Shown one piece after another: positions 33,781-45,019 of a stretch of 64,000 nucleotides of DNA. The stretch spans positions 43,207 to 107,206 of the forward strand of contig WTPW01002187.1 of assembly GCA_009809945.1 (NCBI GenBank), written 5' to 3'. Under the pieces are notes generated by a model. It was not told the DNA's origin, did no database searches, and saw only the letters and a list, made by a program, of their open reading frames with translations. This stretch comes from Gigaspora margarita. Taxonomy: Eukaryota; Glomeromycota; Glomeromycetes; Diversisporales; Gigasporaceae. Numbering within the stretch: position 1 is the first letter of the stretch; every line of letters starts with the position of its first letter. Position numbers and translations under genes: made by a program.

Positions 33781-34728
33781 ATTTTAAATAGGAGATATAA
33801 ATAACAAATTTAGAGGATATAAATAACAAGTCTTATTTGTTATCTTAAAAAAAAAATTAATTTTTTGAGTTAGAATTAAAAATACATACAAGTTTATTTT
33901 TTAATCAAAAGCAAATAATTATAAAGATTATTTATTCATAAAAGTTATAAAGTTAAGACATTAATAGTTTTATATACAAAAAAGCAATATCAAAAGTTTA
34001 AAATTGTTAATTATAATTTTTTTTAAATAAAAAAATATCAATATATAATATTTAGATATATACCTTGCAAAATTTTTAGTTACAAAAATAAGTTTAGGTT
34101 TAAAACCTCAGTTCAATATTCAAATACTTTCATTATATTAATATTTTTTTAAAAGTTTTATTAAATACTATAGAACCCCAAATATCTAGTACAGAAGTTA
34201 TATTTTAAAAACAAAAAATAGTTTTTTTGTAGTTATCTTAATATCCAGTAATCCAATTTGAATAATCTTTCTTTTTATAAAGCATATTCAAAAAAAAAGG
34301 TTTATTTAATTTTGATTACTAGATTCAAAGTCATTAAAAAATAGTAAATTTTTAGTTTTTAGCAAATTAGGATTATTTTTAACAAAATGCAATTATGATT
34401 TATATTAGAGATATCCAAGGTTCTAAATATTATTACAAGTCTATTTATTTTATACTATAATACAAGTTATATAAAGTAACTAAAATTCTATTTGCTTTTA
34501 ACTTTAAAATTAAAATTAAGTTATTTTAAAAATAAATATATCAAAAATTTTTGCAAAGAATCTTTTTTTTTTGCCAAAATACAAAAGGCAGTTTTTTAAA
34601 ACAAAATTAGGTATTATAGTATTTAATAAAAAGAAAAAACTTTTGTTAACTTATAAATAAAACTAATTTAATATAAAGTTTTAAATAAAATATTAAATTA
34701 GATTATTGCTAATTGTTATTCTAATATT
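33781..34728. other. AT-rich stretch without a gene
   Basis: Very low-complexity A/T DNA with A and T runs. I recognise no gene, RNA or element ends. Confidence 0.5.
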
Positions 34729-34984
34729 ACATGGGGTGACATCAATAGAAAAGGGACAAATCATTTTTAGTAACTTTTTTTAAAATTTTAAATTAAAATA
34801 TCTTAACAACTACCAAATCAAATTTAATAAAATGTTTTTTATTTTAATTCTATAACTATATAAAATTAAAATAAAAAAAAATTTATTAAATTTGGTTAAG
34901 TAGTTGTTAAGTTATTTTAACTTAAGTTGAAAAAACTTTTACTTAGAAAAAATTTGTCTCTTTTCTATTGTTGTCCCCACATGT
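34729..34984. mobile_element. foldback MITE carrying the satellite core
   Basis: The TIRs ACATGGGGTGACATCAATAG (followed by AAAAGGGACAAAT) and ATTTGTCTCTTTTC (followed by TATTGTTGTCCCCACATGT) match over about 33 bp. Between them lies one copy of the palindromic core found tandemly at 32600..33780 (TATCTTAACAACTACCAAAT, TTTTATTTTAATTCTATAA, TTAAATTTGGTTAAGTAGTT). Flanks CTAATATT and CTAGTTGT may be a worn 8-bp target duplication (5 of 8). Confidence 0.78.
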
Positions 34985-35077
34985 CTAGTTGTATAAAACC
35001 AATCAAATTATCGAATCTTATATAACCAAAACAAAGCAATAAAAAATTAAAAAAAAACTTTAATAAAAAGTAGTTCA

Positions 35078-35403
35078 TTCCTGAACGAGGCGTTAAGGAA
35101 GGCCAAGACCAACATGGTCGTCTGCATGGTAAAGGTGTTAATTAACGGCAATTTCTGACAAGGCTAGCAAGAACCTGTTTAAGAGGCGATTATGTTCTTT
35201 TAGTAAGTTAAAAGGATTATGGAAGAAACGCGTACTTGCTGCGGCAGATCGCATCTAGGTATCAATGATAACCGGATGAGCTTTGATTGTGTTAGAGAGG
35301 GAATTGTTGGCAACAACGATATCCTTAGAGTAGATATTTTACTCATACCTTGTATAATAAAGGCAAGATTGCCAAAAAAAAATAAAAAAATAAAAATAAA
35401 AAA
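35078..35403 (+). mobile_element. 5'-truncated LINE 3' end with poly(A)
   Basis: A GC-richer block starts at about 35078 (CTGAACGAGGCGTTAAGGAA) and ends in a long A-rich tail (35376-35403). Its first 70 bases read NEALRKAKTNMVVCMVKVLI and then stop. This is the kind of terminal ORF2 peptide and 3' UTR I associate with other Glomeromycotina LINEs, and it differs from the LINE at 2427..10029. The 77-codon frame at 35219..35452 is within the 3' UTR. No clear target duplication was found, so the call is inferred. Confidence 0.45.
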
Positions 35404-35469
35404 TTTTAATAACTTAAAATTTTATTATAAAATTATATACTTTGACTTTTAAATACAAATTGTTTATAA

Positions 35470-35560
35470 AGGTGTAGTAACTTAGTAGTTAAGTTGTAAT
35501 CTCAAGTAGTAGATTGAAAGTTCAAATTCTGCTAGTATCTGTTTTTGAAAAGCTATCTGT
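35470..35560 (+). repeat. tRNA-like SINE head fragment
   Basis: GGTGTAGTAACTTAGTAGTTAAG followed 20 bp later by AGTTCAAATTCTGCTAGTAT gives an A-box-like and B-box-like pair (GTTCAAATTC) at tRNA spacing. It is not a functional tRNA: the acceptor ends do not pair and no anticodon arm is clear. It is probably the head of another worn SINE, unlike the one at 1075 and 15486. Confidence 0.5.
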
Positions 35561-35918
35561 TAAATTGATGTCTAATATAAATTACTTCACAGTAATGCTA
35601 ACGATAGACCTTCTTTCTGAATTTCTATCACGGTCAGAAAAATGACACAATTTGGAGAAGGTACTTTAATATATATTTTTTTTTTAGTCTGTTTTATAGT
35701 CATGCTTTCAGACAAACACTAATAAGCTAATAAAGCATAGTAAATTCCAAAAAAAAGTAGTCATGAATTTGAAAACTTTTTTTTGATGCGGTATTAAAGC
35801 ATCATATTAAATCTAAATTATCGTAAAGTATATATCAACATTGTAAAAACAATCGTAATTACATAAGCAGAAGTTTAAACAGTTTATATTGCAAGTTATT
35901 TCTGAAATTTATAAATTT

Positions 35919-37594
35919 CTATTCTATAACCAGGCTGATCCTGAAAGTTTGGGCATTCATGGCTTCCTTTTTTGCAACATCCCAATCTTCTTCATCGATC
36001 AGACTAATCTTTTCCCCAACATGATTTGAATAATATAATCTATCCATGGAAATTTTAACATTGTACCGGTCTTCGATAAGTTCAGTTAAATTTTTAAGAT
36101 AAATATTGAATGGAACGAAAAGTGCGTATTTTTTGGTTATAAACATACATGTGATGTGAAGCTGGATCGTGGATAACGAGAATAAATTATGTAATCAAGA
36201 GAATTAAAGAAAGTGATAAGATTGGAAAATCGGTTGAAGTACCTCTGAATCGTTGTGAGAATTTTTGGAAGTCTTTAATGCATTTCCTTTTTCGGGTTGA
36301 ACAGTATTCGTGGAACTAGAAGCTTGACTAATATCATCATTTGTCCACTTTTCTTTATTTTCATTTATCCAATCAGTAATATCATCATTTACATGATTTT
36401 TATTGTGAGTTTGATATCCATCATTTACATCGTTATCAAGTGCAGTTATTCCAATATTGGGTCGTATGGTTTGCTTATCACAATGGTCATCCTGAACAGG
36501 TTTGATGAATGATCCTTTCTTTTTTACCTAATAGTTATTAAGCACAATAACAATCATAAGAAAAATTTTATAAAATTCTACAATATATGTTATTTAAAGA
36601 AAATCTTACCTCTTGATTTACTATATTATCTTTGGAATGTTGTGAATTCTCTACATTGTTTTGTGGTAATTGCTACAGAAATTAAGAATAAAGCACATTC
36701 AATACTAATAGGCAAACAGAAATAAATAAATGACATTTCAGGTAAGAATTAGAAAGTCAAAAGTACCTTTACATTAGTCGATTTCCAACGTTTAACATGG
36801 TTGATCAACTTAACTATTAAATTGTTATCAACGTCTTTACATATTTTGAATTTAATAGTAGTTGCATCATCCAGCTTTCCACGACTTGGATCAGAGGGAA
36901 TTTGAAGCCTATCATCAAGGCTTTTAAGAGGAAATTCGTAAAACTGTGGATATCCAATAATAATATAAAGAAAAAAAATAATAATAATAATTATCTAAAA
37001 GAATATTTAATTCTCAAATTCTCAAACTATCTTTTATTCGCTCACGTATTTCTTAAATCCTTTTTTCATATCTAGTAATATCTCCTTTTGACCTGTCACA
37101 TCACTAAACCGAAACTTTGCCACTTGATCCAATTCAAATGCAATTTCTTTATTTTCATCGATCATAACAATACAAATTTGACTCGGTTTCCTAAAAACCA
37201 GACCTAAGTTTGTCTTAACCTTGTCCTGTAATTTCTGAGTGGATAATTGAATATCTAAAGGTTGTATAACAACTTGAGCTATCTCAATGAAAACGTAATT
37301 ATCCGATTGTTTAACACTTTCTAAGAGAGATCCGGCAGCCATAACGGTGGTGTCAGTATTGTTGTAAATTGAAGAAGAATTACGGGATGACGGTGTTGCT
37401 GTTAAAAATACCAATTTGAAAAAAAATGGCAACGAAAATGATAAAATAAGTTAATTGCAGTTTAAAACAGAACAATTGAAAGATAAATTACAGATCATCT
37501 TACCAAAACTAACATACAGATCATCATCACTGTCACCATATTCGTAATCGCTAATACCATCCACCTGACGACGAGTTTGATTTCGTAGTTCCAT
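35919..37594 (-). CDS. PB1-like domain protein, unknown function
   Basis: Six exons (plus coordinates 37504..37594, 37046..37398, 36767..36943, 36610..36672, 36243..36527, 35919..36161) join in phase through GT..AG introns to 403 aa. The start is the ATG of MELRNQTRRQ. The first ~50 residues are acidic and Ser-rich (DYEYGDSDDDLYVSF). Residues ~55-210 form a conserved-looking region (YVFIEIAQVV, LGLVFRKPSQICIVMID, RFSDVTGQKEILLDMKKGF) that I cannot assign. The middle, ~210-320, is hydrophilic and Asn/Lys-rich, likely disordered. The last ~80 residues resemble a PB1 domain, with an OPCA-like acidic patch SLIDEEDWDVAKKEA near the end, so it probably binds a basic PB1 partner. A NoxR/p67phox-like regulator is one possibility, but there are no TPR or SH3 regions to support it. 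Confidence 0.85.
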
Positions 37595-38370
37595 ATCTAC
37601 TTTATAAAACTCTCTAAAAACGAAAAAATTAGAAGGCTGATGTTAACATATATTTTGCTTGCTCTTTATCAACCTTTTTTTTAGGGCTCCTATCAACGGT
37701 TAATTAAGTTATAAAATGACGAATTTGAACTTATTTGACAAGAATTGTTTAAATGCAATATCGTGAGTAAAGTTTTGCTACGTTACTAAATTCATATAAT
37801 TGTATTATTTTTTATATTTATATGACGCAAATACATTTTAGGCCATTATTTGTATTACGACCATGAGTTGAAAATCCATAAATATCAACGTCAAAATTAG
37901 ACATTCACTGCATTGATAAACAAATAATTTCATTAATACTATTTAGACATAAATCTAAAAAAAAGAGCAGGACACTTTTTGTTAATAAAATAAAATTTTG
38001 ATAATAAATCAGAGAATTCTCAAATTCTTAGTTTGCTATTTTCTAAGCCAGACTCATATGATTATATAGTAGAATTCAACTACGAAATTTTTATTAGAGT
38101 TAGTTTAGTAATTGCTAGATATTTTTAAAAAAATTTAAATGTTTACTAAGATAGAAGCTGTACCAAAATTTTTTAAAATTGAATAAAAATATTTTGACAA
38201 CCAATAAATCAAATTTGATAAAATATTTTTTGCTTAAATTTGTTTATATATATATATATTTTTTTTTAATATTAGACAAGGCCTATATATAATTTTATTA
38301 TAACTTATTTTAGAGTACTTAGCAGTTACTCTGGATTATACATTCTATACAAGTTATATTTTTGCAAGGT
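37595..38370. other. upstream region of the PB1-like gene, no gene
   Basis: AT-rich DNA with a partial, single copy of the palindromic satellite core near 38140-38240 (ATATTTTGACAACCAATAAAT, TTTGATAAAATATTTTTTGC). No promoter element can be named reliably. Confidence 0.5.
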
Positions 38371-38617
38371 TATATGGGGTCTTTGCTAGGAAAACCACAG
38401 TTAGAGACTATTTAGATTTTGACAATAAAATTTGAAATTGCTAGCTATCTATTAATTTAATTTGAATAAACTTTTTTTTATTTTATATAGCTTAAATAGC
38501 TTTATAAAATAAAAAAAGTTTATTCAAATTGAATTAATAGATAACTATCAATTTTAACTTTTATTGTTGAAATCTAAATAGTCTAACTTTGGTTTTTTTT
38601 TAGCAAAAACCCATATA
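38371..38617. mobile_element. foldback element, ~247 bp
   Basis: The two halves are inverted: TATATGGGGTCTTTGCTAGG pairs with TAGCAAAAACCCATATA, GACTATTTAGATTTTGACAA with TTGAAATCTAAATAGTC, and CTATCTATTAATTTAATTTG with CAAATTGAATTAATAGATAA. The centre is a 30-bp loop near 38500. Target duplication not found. Confidence 0.75.
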
Positions 38618-39026
38618 CTTAAATTGTCTATATCAAAGTATTTATAGTATTTTGGATTTATTTGTAGCTCAAACCTACTAAAGTAATAATGCTTATTTAG
38701 ATTTCTAGATATCTAATCCTCTACTCTTATTTTTTGATAGTAGCATAGTGTTTAATATTTTGTACTTATTTATATAATTATTTACTTGAAATTTAAATAA
38801 CCAAATTATTTGAATAATTAGATTATTTGAATTATATATAAAAATAAAATAGAATTGCTATATAATTTTGTCTTTTGGAATCTAAAAATCAAAATGGTTC
38901 TAAAATTAATTTTATTTTATTTTATTTAGAATTAAAATTTTTAACAAGTTTTTTAAATTCTTTGATCTAAAATATATTTACTTTAAAATTTTTATTTGCT
39001 TATTTATTTAAAAAATTTGTTTTAAC

Positions 39027-39266
39027 TAGAGTTACTCAAATTCAAATCAAATTAAATATTTTGCTTATTTGAATTTGATTTAATTTGAATTCTGGATTTG
39101 AATTTGAAATTCTGAATTTGAATTTGATTTGAATTTGAACTTTTAAATCAAATCTAATATTTAATCAAATCAAATATTACCAATTTGAATTTGATTTGAT
39201 TTGAAAATCTTGGATTTGAATTTGATTTGAGTTTAATATTTGATCAAATCAAATTGTGGGACCCTA
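39027..39266. mobile_element. hAT-like MITE built of GAATTTGATTT repeats
   Basis: Ends TAGAGTTACTC and GTGGGACCCTA (imperfect TIRs), with exact 8-bp duplication GTTTTAAC at 39019..39026 and 39267..39274. The interior is a degenerate (GAATTTGATTT)n array that turns into its complement (AAATCAAATC), so the element can fold. Non-coding. Confidence 0.82.
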
Positions 39267-39666
39267 GTTTTAACAAAAATAAAATAGATATTTTTTTAAC
39301 AATATATTTTTTTGTAGTATATTTAATTTGAATTATTAGATTATTTGGATCAATTGTATATAAAATAATTTTATTAACCAAATAGCTAATATAAAAAGCT
39401 ATTAAATACTATAATTTTACTAGTTGATAATTGTAACTATATATAAAAATCAAAATTTACTAAATTAATTAATATATATTTTAAGTAAAGTTATTTAGAA
39501 GAACAAATTATATAAATTTTAAAAATTTATATAATTTAAATAACTTTTTATTGAATTATTTTTGTATTTTATATTTATGCAAAATTTTAAATTTTTTTAT
39601 ATAATTATAAAATACAAAAATGACTTAATAAAAAGTTAACCAAATTTTTAAAAGAGTGTTATTTTA

Positions 39667-39874
39667 TGGAAACATGTCTTCATGGAGACCCTTTATATGA
39701 ATAGCCAATCAAAATTAAGCATGTAACTAGATAATATGTTGCTTATTATTGACCAATTAAAATTTTCTACAAACTTTCTAACTTTTATAATACAAAAACA
39801 CAAATGAAAATTTTCTAACCCTAAATATAATTGGCTGTTATATGTAGGGTCGCCATGGAGACATGTCTCCACAT
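39667..39874. mobile_element. MITE with TIR GGAGACATGTCTCCATGG
   Basis: The left end TGGAAACATGTCTTCATGGA (then GACCCTTTATATG) pairs with CATATAAC..TAGGGTCG and CCATGGAGACATGTCTCCAC, over about 35 bp with a few differences. The loop is AT-rich with a GCCAATCAAAATTAAG word. A 61-codon frame here is an accident of the TIRs. Confidence 0.7.
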
Positions 39875-40597
39875 ACAATTTTCTTTTTTAAAATATATAA
39901 AGTTTGATTTTTATTTAATAATTTATCTTAGTAAAATTTTGATTTTTATATATATCTATGATTATTAATCATATTTTTGTTTAAAAATTAATCTTTATTG
40001 CTTAAAAAATATTAGATTATTAGTTAATATATGTTAAATAACTTTCTAAAATTATTTGAATTTTGAAATAATTTATAACTAGTTGCTAGTCATTTGAATT
40101 ATTTGGATTATTTCAAGTTATTACTATTCTTACTTATTAATCTTTAATTTATAGACTATTTTTTTTTTCCAATCTATGATTTAAAAGATCAGATTTGTTG
40201 AAGGTTTGGTTTATAATTATGCTAATTGTAGTATATACTTTTATAGTATATATATATATATTTTTGATTAGAAATATAACAATTAGATGATTTTTTAGAG
40301 AAATTAAATATTAAGCTCAAAAGACAAGTTATATAAATATTATATATACAGTTACCTTTCTCTAATCTGACCCTCTCTAATCTGAATCTATTAAATTCTC
40401 TCTAATCTGAACAAAATCTTCTAGAACATTTGTAAATTTATTTTTAAGTTCAGATTTGCCATATATAACTTTTTGAGAACTGAACTTTACATAGTGAAAA
40501 TCAGCAGTTCCAGATAAGTAGGCCTTTAATAAAAATCAGATGATTAATAATATTGCCTTTATATAGCAATCAGATTGGTAAAGATCTTCTTTTTTCT

Positions 40598-41005
40598 ATG
40601 GTGCTAGAAGCCTATACTCAACACATTTCAATTTTTAAATCACTATAGTTTTTTGTACAAGAGGTTTTTTAAAAAACTGACTGGTAACTTTATAAAGGAA
40701 GATTAGTTCTATAACTATGCCAAANATTTTTTTTNAAAACCTNNTNTATAAAAAGTTGATGCATTTTAAAGATTACTATTGTTTTATATGTAATTACTAT
40801 GTGTTTCAATTTTAATTAACTTTAAAGTACTATAACTTTTTATAAAGGCAACATTTTAAAAATCTGACCAGTAACTTTGTTCACTATGATAAGCTCTACA
40901 AGTTTGCCAAATAGCTTTTAAAAATATTGTCTCTATAAAAAGATGATGCATTTCAAAGTTACTCTATTTTATTGTTTAGTATAGGCTTCTAACACTATAG
41001 AATTT
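40598..41005. repeat. foldback with internal tandem duplication and N bases
   Basis: The ends CTATGGTGCTAGAAGCCTATA and TATAGGCTTCTAACACTATAG are inverted. Between them two ~190-bp direct copies are recognisable (CTGACTGGTAACTTTATAAAG against CTGACCAGTAACTTTGTTCAC, then TGATGCATTTTAAAG against TGATGCATTTCAAAG). N bases at 40725-40746 make the first copy uncertain. Just upstream, 40355-40410 repeats CTCTCTAATCTGAA three times. Confidence 0.6.
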
Positions 41006-41483
41006 TTGTTCTCTAGATTATTAGTTCCAGTATCTGTCTTTAATTCTAATCTTTCTATTAGTACTATCAAAAATTTATACTACCTTTCTATTTGAAACTT
41101 GCCAAGCAGGTTTTTATTCTACGGTTGCTTTATTTAAGCTATTTTCTAGTTTTACTATACCTTTTCTTGAACTTATTATAGGTTTTCACTACTCAATATC
41201 AGCTTGTTTGTTTTTATATTGCAAAATTAATTAAAGCTAATTTTAAATATAAAAAAATAAAACTGGTTCCAAACTCTAGATTGAAAAAAGTTGGTTAAAA
41301 TTTTTAAGAGCTAAATCCTAGATCTTGGTATTTGAAATTGTATATCAAATTGAAAATTTGTATTAGATCAAAACCTAATACTAAGTTTAATTAGAGTTGG
41401 GTCAAAACTCTAGATTAGTATAAGGGTAAGCATTTGTAGCATTATAATTATTTTGATTTAGTACAAATTCTATTTGATATATA

Positions 41484-42680
41484 CTTGTTATCCCATGGGT
41501 ACTATGTAACAACCTGTGCAACATGTCATTAATAAACTTTAGCTACTGTAGTAATTTAAACTTTATTTCAATAATTGATCTATTATTTTTTTATTTAAAA
41601 AAATATATAATAAAAATCAAATGCAAGAAAAAGTAATATTACAATAACTGAAAATTTTCAAATTGCAGAAATCTTTCGTGTAAAGAATACTACAATAATA
41701 AGTGTATTAGATGCTGTGCCTCGACCAGTTTCATAAAGCTATCAAGTATATAACCGAATTTAAGAATTTGATTCTTCAAGCTCAAGCTCTCCTATTATTT
41801 TTGGAACCTTCAGCACATTCAAGACTACTTTTACATGATATTTTTAATGTTACTCCCTTTTAGCCTTTTAGAATATTAAAAAATGTGATAATAATATATA
41901 AATAAAAAAAGAAATTAATATTTTAAATATTTAAATAAAACATTAAAATTCTTCATCTGCCTATAACAAGTTTAAAACCTTTAGTATCCAGCAAAGTCCT
42001 TCACCTGCTTACAACAATTTTAAAACCTACGAACCTAATAAATTCTTTCGTCGTCTATAACAATTTTAAACCTCTTTGAAAATATTATAGTCATTTGTCT
42101 TCCTATGACAATTTTAACCTCAAAATACAATTTTAAAACCTACGACCTAGTAAACATGATTATTTCAAGACCCGTAAAGAAATAATAAGTCTAATCATGA
42201 ACTTAGTTCACGATCTATAACTTTTAATTAGGATTTACTGTAAAACTTAACGTTAATCACCAGTCTATATGAAAATAATGTGTCACGTGATTTTCATATA
42301 GACCGGTGTTAGGGTGTCCAGGATTATGCGATGCGAAATTATGCGCATAATTTACCAAATTTTCGCATCTCGGATGCTTCGCATAATCAAGCAAAAAGGG
42401 CATCCTGATCATGTGTATGGATTGTGATTGGTAGATGAGTGATTTGACGAAGATAATGAATGAACTTAAATCGTTTCCGAAAGATCACGTGAGTTACTGA
42501 AATCGCATAATCGAGAAAATTTATATATAAAATCGCATAATTCGCATCCATCGCATAATTGACCCCAGTCACATCGCATAATTTACCTTATCGCATCGCA
42601 TAATTCTGGACACCCTAACCGGTGTGAATAACTTAGAAAAAAAAGCACGGGTTGTTACATAGTACCCATGGGATAACAAG
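41484..42680. mobile_element. Tc1/mariner-like non-autonomous element, copy 1
   Basis: The ends CTTGTTATCCCATGGGTAC (continuing TATGTAACAACC) and GGTTGTTACATA (then GTACCCATGGGATAACAAG) are perfect inverted repeats of ~31 bp flanked by TA (41482..41483 and 42681..42682). The interior has imperfect ~50-bp tandem units at about 41940-42150, ending in CAATTTTAAAACCTACGACC, and a subterminal hairpin AGTCTATATGAAAAT/ATTTTCATATAGACC near 42260-42305. A hAT-like MITE interrupts it. No transposase frame. A diverged copy is at 62285..63257. Confidence 0.85.
42310..42617. mobile_element. hAT-like MITE, 308 bp
   Basis: TIRs TAGGGTGTCCAGGATTATGC and GCATAATTCTGGACACCCTA, with exact 8-bp duplication ACCGGTGT at 42302..42309 and 42618..42625. 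The inside repeats the word ATCGCATAAT/GATGCGAAATTATGCG about eight times in both directions. Non-coding. It lies inside the element at 41484..42680, so it is the younger insertion. Confidence 0.93.
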
Positions 42681-42749
42681 TATTTATTATATTTAGAACT
42701 GTTGCATTTTGGTTAGTAGATTACTGTATATTTGAGATTATATATTTGT

Positions 42750-42899
42750 TGTAAGTGGAAACGGAATTTAAGTGGATTCGGAATTTTTATATAAAACAAT
42801 TGTTTTAGGGTTGACTTTATCGTATGTACACCCATACCCTAATTTAACTAGGCAATTCCAAATCTATCTAAATCCCGTTTCCACTTACAGGATTGAGCT
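42750..42899. mobile_element. small MITE with TIR TGTAAGTGGAAACGG
   Basis: The left end TGTAAGTGGAAACGGAATTT and the right end AAATCCCGTTTCCACTTACA form inverted repeats of ~20 bp around a 110-bp interior. Target duplication is ambiguous. Non-coding. Confidence 0.75.
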
Positions 42900-43400
42900 T
42901 GGATTCGAGTTAACCTGAGTAATTCGAGTTAGAATTTTATAACTCGAATATTGGCTCGAGTTAAATACTAATTCAAACTTTACACAAGCCAGTCTTTTTA
43001 AAATCAAAAAATAAAAAGTATACTATTAAATAAATATATAATATATCTAATTATTGTAATAATACTATTATTTTCTTATCAAAATCCATATTTTATGTAA
43101 TATACGTATGATCCATATTTTTTTTCTTGTATCATCTTTTTAATTCATATCAGATATACAAATATTCAATCAATATGATTTATGTGTTCACTCAAAATGC
43201 AGATTATTGTGAACTATTCCTATAAAAATTTTTTTCGAATATTTCCATTAATATCTCATTTTTTTGTAAACACTCTGTGAATTTATATATAATTGGATAG
43301 GCCGCATAATTTCCATCATTTGAAAGTATAAATATGCAATATTTATGGACAAAACATAGATTAGAAGACTCGGATTAGCTGTTTTTATATTAATGGATAC

Positions 43401-43644
43401 AGTAGTTATTATTATTATTGTATAGATAATAACTTATTTTATTTATATTTAATTGCTAGCATCAAGATTATTAATTGATGTATTTAAAGTTATTAAGTGC
43501 CTGAGTGCATCCATTTCAGGAAAGTAGTTATTATTATTATTGTATAGATAATAACTTATTTTATTTATATTTAATTGCTAGCATCAAGATTATTAATTGA
43601 TGTATTTAAAGTTATTAAGTGCCTGAGTGCATCCATTTCAGGAA
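43401..43644 (+). repeat. exact tandem duplication, 122-bp unit
   Basis: Bases 43401-43522 are repeated at 43523-43644 with no difference that I can see. The unit starts AGTAGTTATTATTATTATTG and ends GTGCATCCATTTCAGGAA. The perfect match in rapidly decaying DNA implies a recent duplication, or possibly an assembly artefact. Confidence 0.92.
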
Positions 43645-43875
43645 AAAAGGTAAGTTATTTTACAAGATGTTCTCATTTAAGTTCATTAATAATTTGATAA
43701 GATCGATAATAATTAAATTCATAAGCTCTTTAGATTTCATTTTTTGCATAATGTTTTACAATTAGGTTTGTTTTGTACGTATAAATATATTTTATAACGA
43801 TTATTTATTAAACAATATATTTGATAGTTTAGAATAGTGATACGGACCGATGGAAAATTATGGGCCAAGGTCGAT

Positions 43876-44018
43876 CAGAAATGGTAAATGACCTTCAAAT
43901 CACCCTTCAAATCACCTCAAATCACCTCAAATCACCCCAATTTTATTATGAATTTTAGTCTGAAATGACCTAGGTCATTTGAAAAAAAGACAAATGACCT
44001 CCAATTTTACCATCCCTG
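43876..44018. mobile_element. hAT-like MITE, 143 bp, ATGGTAAATGACC family
   Basis: Ends CAGAAATGGTAAAT and TTTACCATCCCTG, with exact 8-bp duplication AGGTCGAT at 43868..43875 and 44019..44026. Inside are repeated TCAAATCACC units and an AAATGACCTAGGTCATTTG palindrome. A relative with the same CAG.GATGGTAAATGACC end starts at 63265. Confidence 0.9.
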
Positions 44019-44556
44019 AGGTCGATCCTTCTTAAAAAGTTCGAGCCTGTTGACCGGCCAACCTTCTTTGTGAGAACAATTTTTCTGATCAGAATTAGGC
44101 ACCATCAGATATGTAGAAGAAATCAGGTCATTCCTTGCCAAACTCTAGTGATACTAAATTATTTAGTTTTTATTCGTTTTTGTCCTTGAGAAATTATAAC
44201 TTGTTAGTACTTTATATTGATTAATTTTATATGCAAAACATACCAGAACATTTCCGTTCCTTATCTTTATTGTTTACCAGTTTATCATCTAAATTAGTAA
44301 ATAGCTCTAGTTAGAAAATCCTGACTCAAATTAACTGCTTACTAGAATTAGGTCGAATAAACTCGAGTCAAAGTCCAAGCACTAATACAGGATTGTAATT
44401 CTTTAAAATTATGATTTTTTGAGAATTTTTTTTAAGATTTCAAGTATCAAAAATGTAATAATATTAGGATTTAATACTTCAAAATTTTATACCAAATTAG
44501 TGGAATTTACGATTAAAAATTCCCAAAACCATTTTCTTGATAAGATAATTTTAATG

Positions 44557-44830
44557 AGGAGGTTGTCTAAAGCCATGTACCCACATAAATCAACCAACCG
44601 GGTCGCGAAATTTTGTTTACATGGATCAGCCCGAAGATGTCAAAAAAGCACAAGAGCATAAAAACGGCAGTCTAAACCTGTCTTGGGCCATTAATAAAGA
44701 ATGTCAGGAAGGCAATTTTACCTTATATGTTTGTTCTAACCCTAACTCTGACCCTAATACTTAACAAGCTCTAACCCTAATTTTAATTAAATTTCAAAAA
44801 ATCACATGGGTACATGGCTTAGCCATCCTT
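44557..44830. mobile_element. MITE with TIR CTAAGCCATGTACCCA
   Basis: The left end GGAGGTTGTCTAAAGCCATG (then TACCCACATAAATC) pairs with GTGGGTAC-like right end CACATGGGTACATGGCTTAG (then CCATCC). The interior is non-coding and includes TAACCCTAA words. The 80-codon frame at 44419..44661 runs through its left end and is not credible. Confidence 0.65.
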
Positions 44831-45019
44831 ATTTGCGTAGTTGTCGAATTTATCCTAAAAAGTGCTTGGCAAAAAAAACAAAAACTACGCAAAAGTCATA
44901 ACAATGAAACTGTAGATACCATTAATTAACAATTCACGATAGAAGGAGAATTTTAACCGGGGAGATTTTTATAATAAAACATAACAAAATATGTTAATAC
45001 AGGAATCGTGATTCCTATA

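Noticed and set aside
35470..35560. Functional tRNA gene
   Set aside because: A- and B-box-like words are present but the cloverleaf does not close; better explained as a SINE head.
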